The notes under the pieces were generated by a model. The model was given only the letters and a program-made list of their open reading frames with translations, was not told the DNA's origin and ran no database searches. From Candidatus Heimdallarchaeota archaeon (GTDB taxonomy: Archaea > Asgardarchaeota > Heimdallarchaeia > Hodarchaeales > Hodarchaeaceae): a stretch of 64,000 bases of DNA. Within the stretch, counting starts at the first letter, position 1, and each line of letters starts with the position of its first letter. Positions 61,328 to 64,000 of this stretch are shown here, piece by piece. The stretch covers positions 1,303,228 to 1,367,227 of the forward strand of contig CP070695.1 in assembly GCA_020353515.1 (NCBI GenBank). Direction: 5' to 3'. Made by a program: the position numbers and the translations under genes.

Positions 61328-62703
61328 TCGTAATACTTTCCAAGTTTAAAGATAGAGAATCCTTCAGTTTGATTCAAGTGGGGAAAAAGACGCTGAGCAA
61401 GAGGGAACTCGGGGCTAGGCGTACCAATGAAGATTTTCTGTTTTTGTAAGTAAAATTCAGGATGATCTCTTAAGAATCGTTGAATAACTGATTCATTTTC
61501 AATAGGATGAAGAGAGCAGGTAGCATATACCAAGGAAGCACTTGGGCTATTTTTGAGCTTGATAGAAATGTTTGATAGTAGAGAGTACTGTAAATTGCTC
61601 AACCATTTGGTTTGGTGACGATCTACACGCCATTTGGCGTCGGGTCGGGATGCAAAGGTTCCTGATCCAGAACAGGGAGCATCAACAAGGATTTTATCAA
61701 ATTTAAGTTGTAAATTCAATCTCAATCGTAGATCATAGAGTAATGGTGAGATACTGTTTAGCATAAAGAGTTTAACCTTAGTTACTAATTCAGATAACCT
61801 TCTAAAGTGATTATCGATAGCAATAATTCTTCCAGAATCCTCTTGTAACGCTGCAATGTGAAAAGTTTTTCCACCAGGAGCAGCACAAGCATCCAACACT
61901 GTTTCTCCTTTTTGTGGATCCAATATGTGAGATACTAATGCTGATCCTTTGTTTTGCATGTAATAATATCCTTTGGCGAAGGAACTAAGTCGTGGAATTG
62001 GTATCTTCCAAGAAGTGACTTTCACAACATCAAAGAGATGCGAATCTTGTTCGATTTCTACTTCTTCTTCTCTTAATTTGTCGATAATTTCTACTTTCTC
62101 ATAATTCAATAAATTCAGTCTTAAATAAACAGGTTGGATAATGTTATTTGACTTTAAGAGTTTTAGAGTGGTTTCTAATCCATAGTAGGAGATCCAGTCA
62201 CGCACAAGCCATGTCGGGTGAGAATATTCTACTGATATCCTTTCTTCTGGATCTTCTATTGTCAAGAGGAATGAATCAAAATTCCAATTTTTTAGATTCT
62301 CAAAGTAATTTTCAAGCAAAGACAATAATTTTGAGTCTTGAATTGAACTAAGAGTGAATTCTTGGATTTCTTCCTGAAAATGAGGACTTTTAAAATCCGA
62401 TGATATAGTTAAACAATATGTAACAACACGTAAAAGGTTTCTTAGGTTTAATGAGATTTTATTTGAGAGAAAGCGCTGAAAGTGGATGTGGATGACTCGG
62501 TTGAGTACGTTTTGATATCGTACGGTTTCAAACACCAATGCGTGGATAAGAGAATAAATATCTGGAGTAATATTGTCAAAGAATTCCGGGAGAATTTTCA
62601 TAGCATTTCTTAGGGATACTTGCTTTTCTTCATAATACGAAATTATGGTAGCTGCTGCATCTATAATGGTTAGACGATTTTTTGGATCACTTGAAAGGAT
62701 CAA
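61324..62703 (-). CDS. NSUN/RsmB-type RNA (cytosine-5) methyltransferase
   Basis: An N-terminal NusB-like helical domain (~1-150, IIDAAATIISYYEEKQVSLR) precedes the methyltransferase domain with SAM motif DACAAPGGKT, motif IV DAPCSGSGTF and motif VI YATCSLHPIENE. The two Cys residues are those used in m5C formation by the NOL1/NOP2/Sun family. The RNA target (rRNA or tRNA) is not decided by sequence. 459 residues fits the RsmB-like form. NMD3 lies ten bases upstream on the same strand. Confidence 0.93.
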   Translation of the reverse strand: MILSSDPKNRLTIIDAAATIISYYEEKQVSLRNAMKILPEFFDNITPDIYSLIHALVFETVRYQNVLNRVIHIHFQRFLSNKISLNLRNLLRVVTYCLTISSDFKSPHFQEEIQEFTLSSIQDSKLLSLLENYFENLKNWNFDSFLLTIEDPEERISVEYSHPTWLVRDWISYYGLETTLKLLKSNNIIQPVYLRLNLLNYEKVEIIDKLREEEVEIEQDSHLFDVVKVTSWKIPIPRLSSFAKGYYYMQNKGSALVSHILDPQKGETVLDACAAPGGKTFHIAALQEDSGRIIAIDNHFRRLSELVTKVKLFMLNSISPLLYDLRLRLNLQLKFDKILVDAPCSGSGTFASRPDAKWRVDRHQTKWLSNLQYSLLSNISIKLKNSPSASLVYATCSLHPIENESVIQRFLRDHPEFYLQKQKIFIGTPSPEFPLAQRLFPHLNQTEGFSIFKLGKYYD

Positions 62704-62713
62704 CTAATCTCAT

Positions 62714-63820
62714 CTATCCTCTACAATTATTTTTCCTTCTGAGCAATTTTCCGTCATGTAGTATTCCCTCAAAGGTTGTCCCCTCAGAAAAATCGACAAC
62801 TTCTGAAGAATCGATGAATGTGATTTCGAAAGTCTTTGTATTCATGATTTGAGCCAACGTTCCTTCCTCTTCGAAATTCACTAATTGATATTGTTGAGCT
62901 TCTTTTTCCAAATCTTTCAGATCAGCAGTCAAAAACGATTTTACTGGAATTCTTTCTTTGTCTTTTTTGCTGAAATCCCAATATTCCACCTTTGAGTTAT
63001 ATTTTATAATTTGAATCGGTTGGTGGTTATATAATAGTATATCTCCTGAATCGAATCGCGGCATAGTAATTAGTACAACTGGTTTACGAGGATATTCTTT
63101 GGATTTAGATTTATCAAACCCCGCAAATTCTGTGGTCACACTAATGATCCCGCCGTGTTTTTTAGCAAATTCTCGACCTATTGAATTTGCAGCTGGTTTT
63201 GATTGAAAAAGGGCATCAATCCCGGATTTTAAGAAATTAATCTTAGAAAGCGGATTTTTTCTATGAATTTGGGGATGAGATTGACTTATACTTTCAATTT
63301 CATCACTCCACGATTCAAGTTGGTGAGTGGTTACTTCTTTTGAAGAACGAATTTGAATTTTTGACATATAGGATCCTGTAAGGCGAGTACGACACTCTGT
63401 GCATTCTCCCCATTCAATAAGTATTGTAAAATCTTCTGAAATTGTCATCAGAGGGACAAAAACGTCAGGACTTGCACTAATGTCCACTAAACCAGTAATT
63501 ATAGACTTATAGCTCACTTCATCTAAATGAATGTTCAATTCTCGAATAGAAAATTCTTTTGGTCGGTAATAAAAGCTCCATTCTTGGGAAAAAAGGATAG
63601 AAAGTCTAGCATTTGCATCAGGTTTTCCTAAATCGGCCAAATAGAAATTAGACCAGTTTCCTTTTATAGATAGTAATTCACATCTCTCACAGACGGTAAT
63701 GTACATCTCTCTCTTTTGTTGTAAAATAGGATGACTTTCTAAATAGCACTTTTGACATAAATGACCAAAGAAAATTTCAGATGAACCGCATGAAATGCAA
63801 ATAGATGCCAACTTACCCAA
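62714..63820 (-). CDS. nmd3: NMD3 homologue (60S export/ribosome assembly factor family)
   Basis: Zinc-binding pairs near the start (CISCGSSEIFFGHLCQKCYL and CERC) and a later C-x2-C (GECTECRTRL) with the block YMSKIQIR, plus the C-terminal beta domain (PVVLITMPRFDSGDILLYN), match archaeal NMD3. In eukaryotes it binds the large subunit and drives its export; in archaea a ribosome assembly role is assumed. At 368 residues it is the archaeal size. A DUF424-like gene lies upstream on the same strand, a common archaeal pairing. Confidence 0.88.
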   Translation of the reverse strand: MGKLASICISCGSSEIFFGHLCQKCYLESHPILQQKREMYITVCERCELLSIKGNWSNFYLADLGKPDANARLSILFSQEWSFYYRPKEFSIRELNIHLDEVSYKSIITGLVDISASPDVFVPLMTISEDFTILIEWGECTECRTRLTGSYMSKIQIRSSKEVTTHQLESWSDEIESISQSHPQIHRKNPLSKINFLKSGIDALFQSKPAANSIGREFAKKHGGIISVTTEFAGFDKSKSKEYPRKPVVLITMPRFDSGDILLYNHQPIQIIKYNSKVEYWDFSKKDKERIPVKSFLTADLKDLEKEAQQYQLVNFEEEGTLAQIMNTKTFEITFIDSSEVVDFSEGTTFEGILHDGKLLRRKNNCRG

Positions 63821-63838
63821 TGAAGAGTCCTCTAATGC

Positions 63839-64000
63839 TTAAATAGGGGGGATAGAGAATATTAACAAATGTGGGATTTTCTTACCTTCCGATGTAGTAA
63901 ACCAGATGATGGCATCTTCATTAATGAGATTTTCCTTGATACCAAGTTCGAGTACTGAACCTACAGCATTGACATTCGCATAATTTCGTAATAAACGTAG
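63839..64000 (-). CDS. C-terminal end of a DUF424-like protein (cut at the right edge)
   Basis: The frame runs from the window edge to a stop at 63839 and gives 53 residues. The pattern NYANVNAVGSVLELGIKENL followed by INEDAII and KIPHLLIF fits the end of archaeal DUF424 proteins (AN-x2-G-x-x-h-h-x-h-h-x-x-G-h-I ... PH-x-h). DUF424 genes often lie beside NMD3 and aIF2-beta. The 5' part is outside the window. Confidence 0.5.
   Translation of the reverse strand, partial: LRLLRNYANVNAVGSVLELGIKENLINEDAIIWFTTSEGKKIPHLLIFSIPPI

Noticed and set aside
1..64000. CRISPR arrays, transposases, integrases, rRNA, viral genes
   Set aside because: Searched by eye on both strands; no repeat-spacer pattern, no such proteins and no rRNA signature. 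Two-copy repeats only.

Overview
The window is about 64 kb of low-GC archaeal chromosome. It is densely packed, runs on both strands and shows no integrase, insertion sequence, plasmid gene or CRISPR array. Archaeal markers include TBP, TFB, TFS, Rpo7, Spt4, Sec61-beta, Cbf5/Gar1, Nop5/fibrillarin, KEOPS, V/A-ATPase subunit D, archaeal ribosomal proteins and a geranylgeranyl reductase. Several genes point to an Asgard archaeon: a RING-like finger, an AN1 finger beside a site-2 protease, an Rpb8-like RNA polymerase subunit, eL41, an RPA32-like OB plus winged-helix protein, a Get3-like ATPase and a TRAP-beta-like membrane protein. The Heimdallarchaeia side is possible. The lineage call is an inference from gene content, not from a tree.

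Layout. 1-5.4 kb: RING-like protein (cut at the left edge), CDP-alcohol phosphotransferase, stand-alone asparagine-synthetase domain, RNase Z-like hydrolase, eL41, thioredoxin, glycosyltransferase. 5.4-9.2 kb: a tRNA-Thr with two introns, eL14-Cbf5, uS13-uS4-uS11 and an intron-bearing tRNA-Ser. 9.6-14 kb: a repeat-built membrane protein with a proline-rich tail, a PIN-ATPase-KH protein and a tRNA-endonuclease subunit. 14.4-21 kb: uL3-uL4-uL23-uL2, ATPase subunit D, an intron-bearing tRNA-Leu, SPOUT methyltransferase, CBS protein, Sec61-beta. 21-31.6 kb: archaeosortase, a triple winged-helix protein, divergent tfb/tbp with palindromic control DNA, Nnr, a processive glycosyltransferase, and an RHH/site-2-protease/AN1 operon. 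31.8-36 kb: Nop5-fibrillarin, TFS, an OB-like protein, an Sm protein, Rpo8-like, tRNA-Leu. 36-41.3 kb: cis-prenyltransferase, PAC2 protein, and the Rpo7-Spt4-dephospho-CoA kinase-eS24-eS31-Kae1-Bud32 cluster. 41.6-50.7 kb: proton pyrophosphatase, Ndk, RPA32-like, catalytic tRNA endonuclease, TRAP-beta-like, Get3-like, a proline-rich coiled-coil protein, DHPS-like and CofE. 50.9-64 kb: degenerate KaiC-like protein, geranylgeranyl reductase with a membrane Fe-S protein, Gar1-eS8, DedA, coiled-coil proteins, PolB, NSUN-type methyltransferase, NMD3 and a DUF424-like end.

The genes mostly serve information processing. Two separate small tRNA-endonuclease subunits, one catalytic and one lacking the catalytic His, fit an alpha2-beta2 splicing enzyme. 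That enzyme type is known for wide intron specificity, and the window carries tRNA introns outside the usual site (T-loop of tRNA-Thr; 5' side of the anticodon arm of tRNA-Leu).

The most unusual signals are: three genes whose only sensible start is a non-AUG codon (AUU, CUG, AUU) behind a strong Shine-Dalgarno; the double-intron tRNA; the palindromes between tfb and tbp; the shared C-terminal helix of two proline-rich proteins; and several multi-domain proteins without a recognised family.
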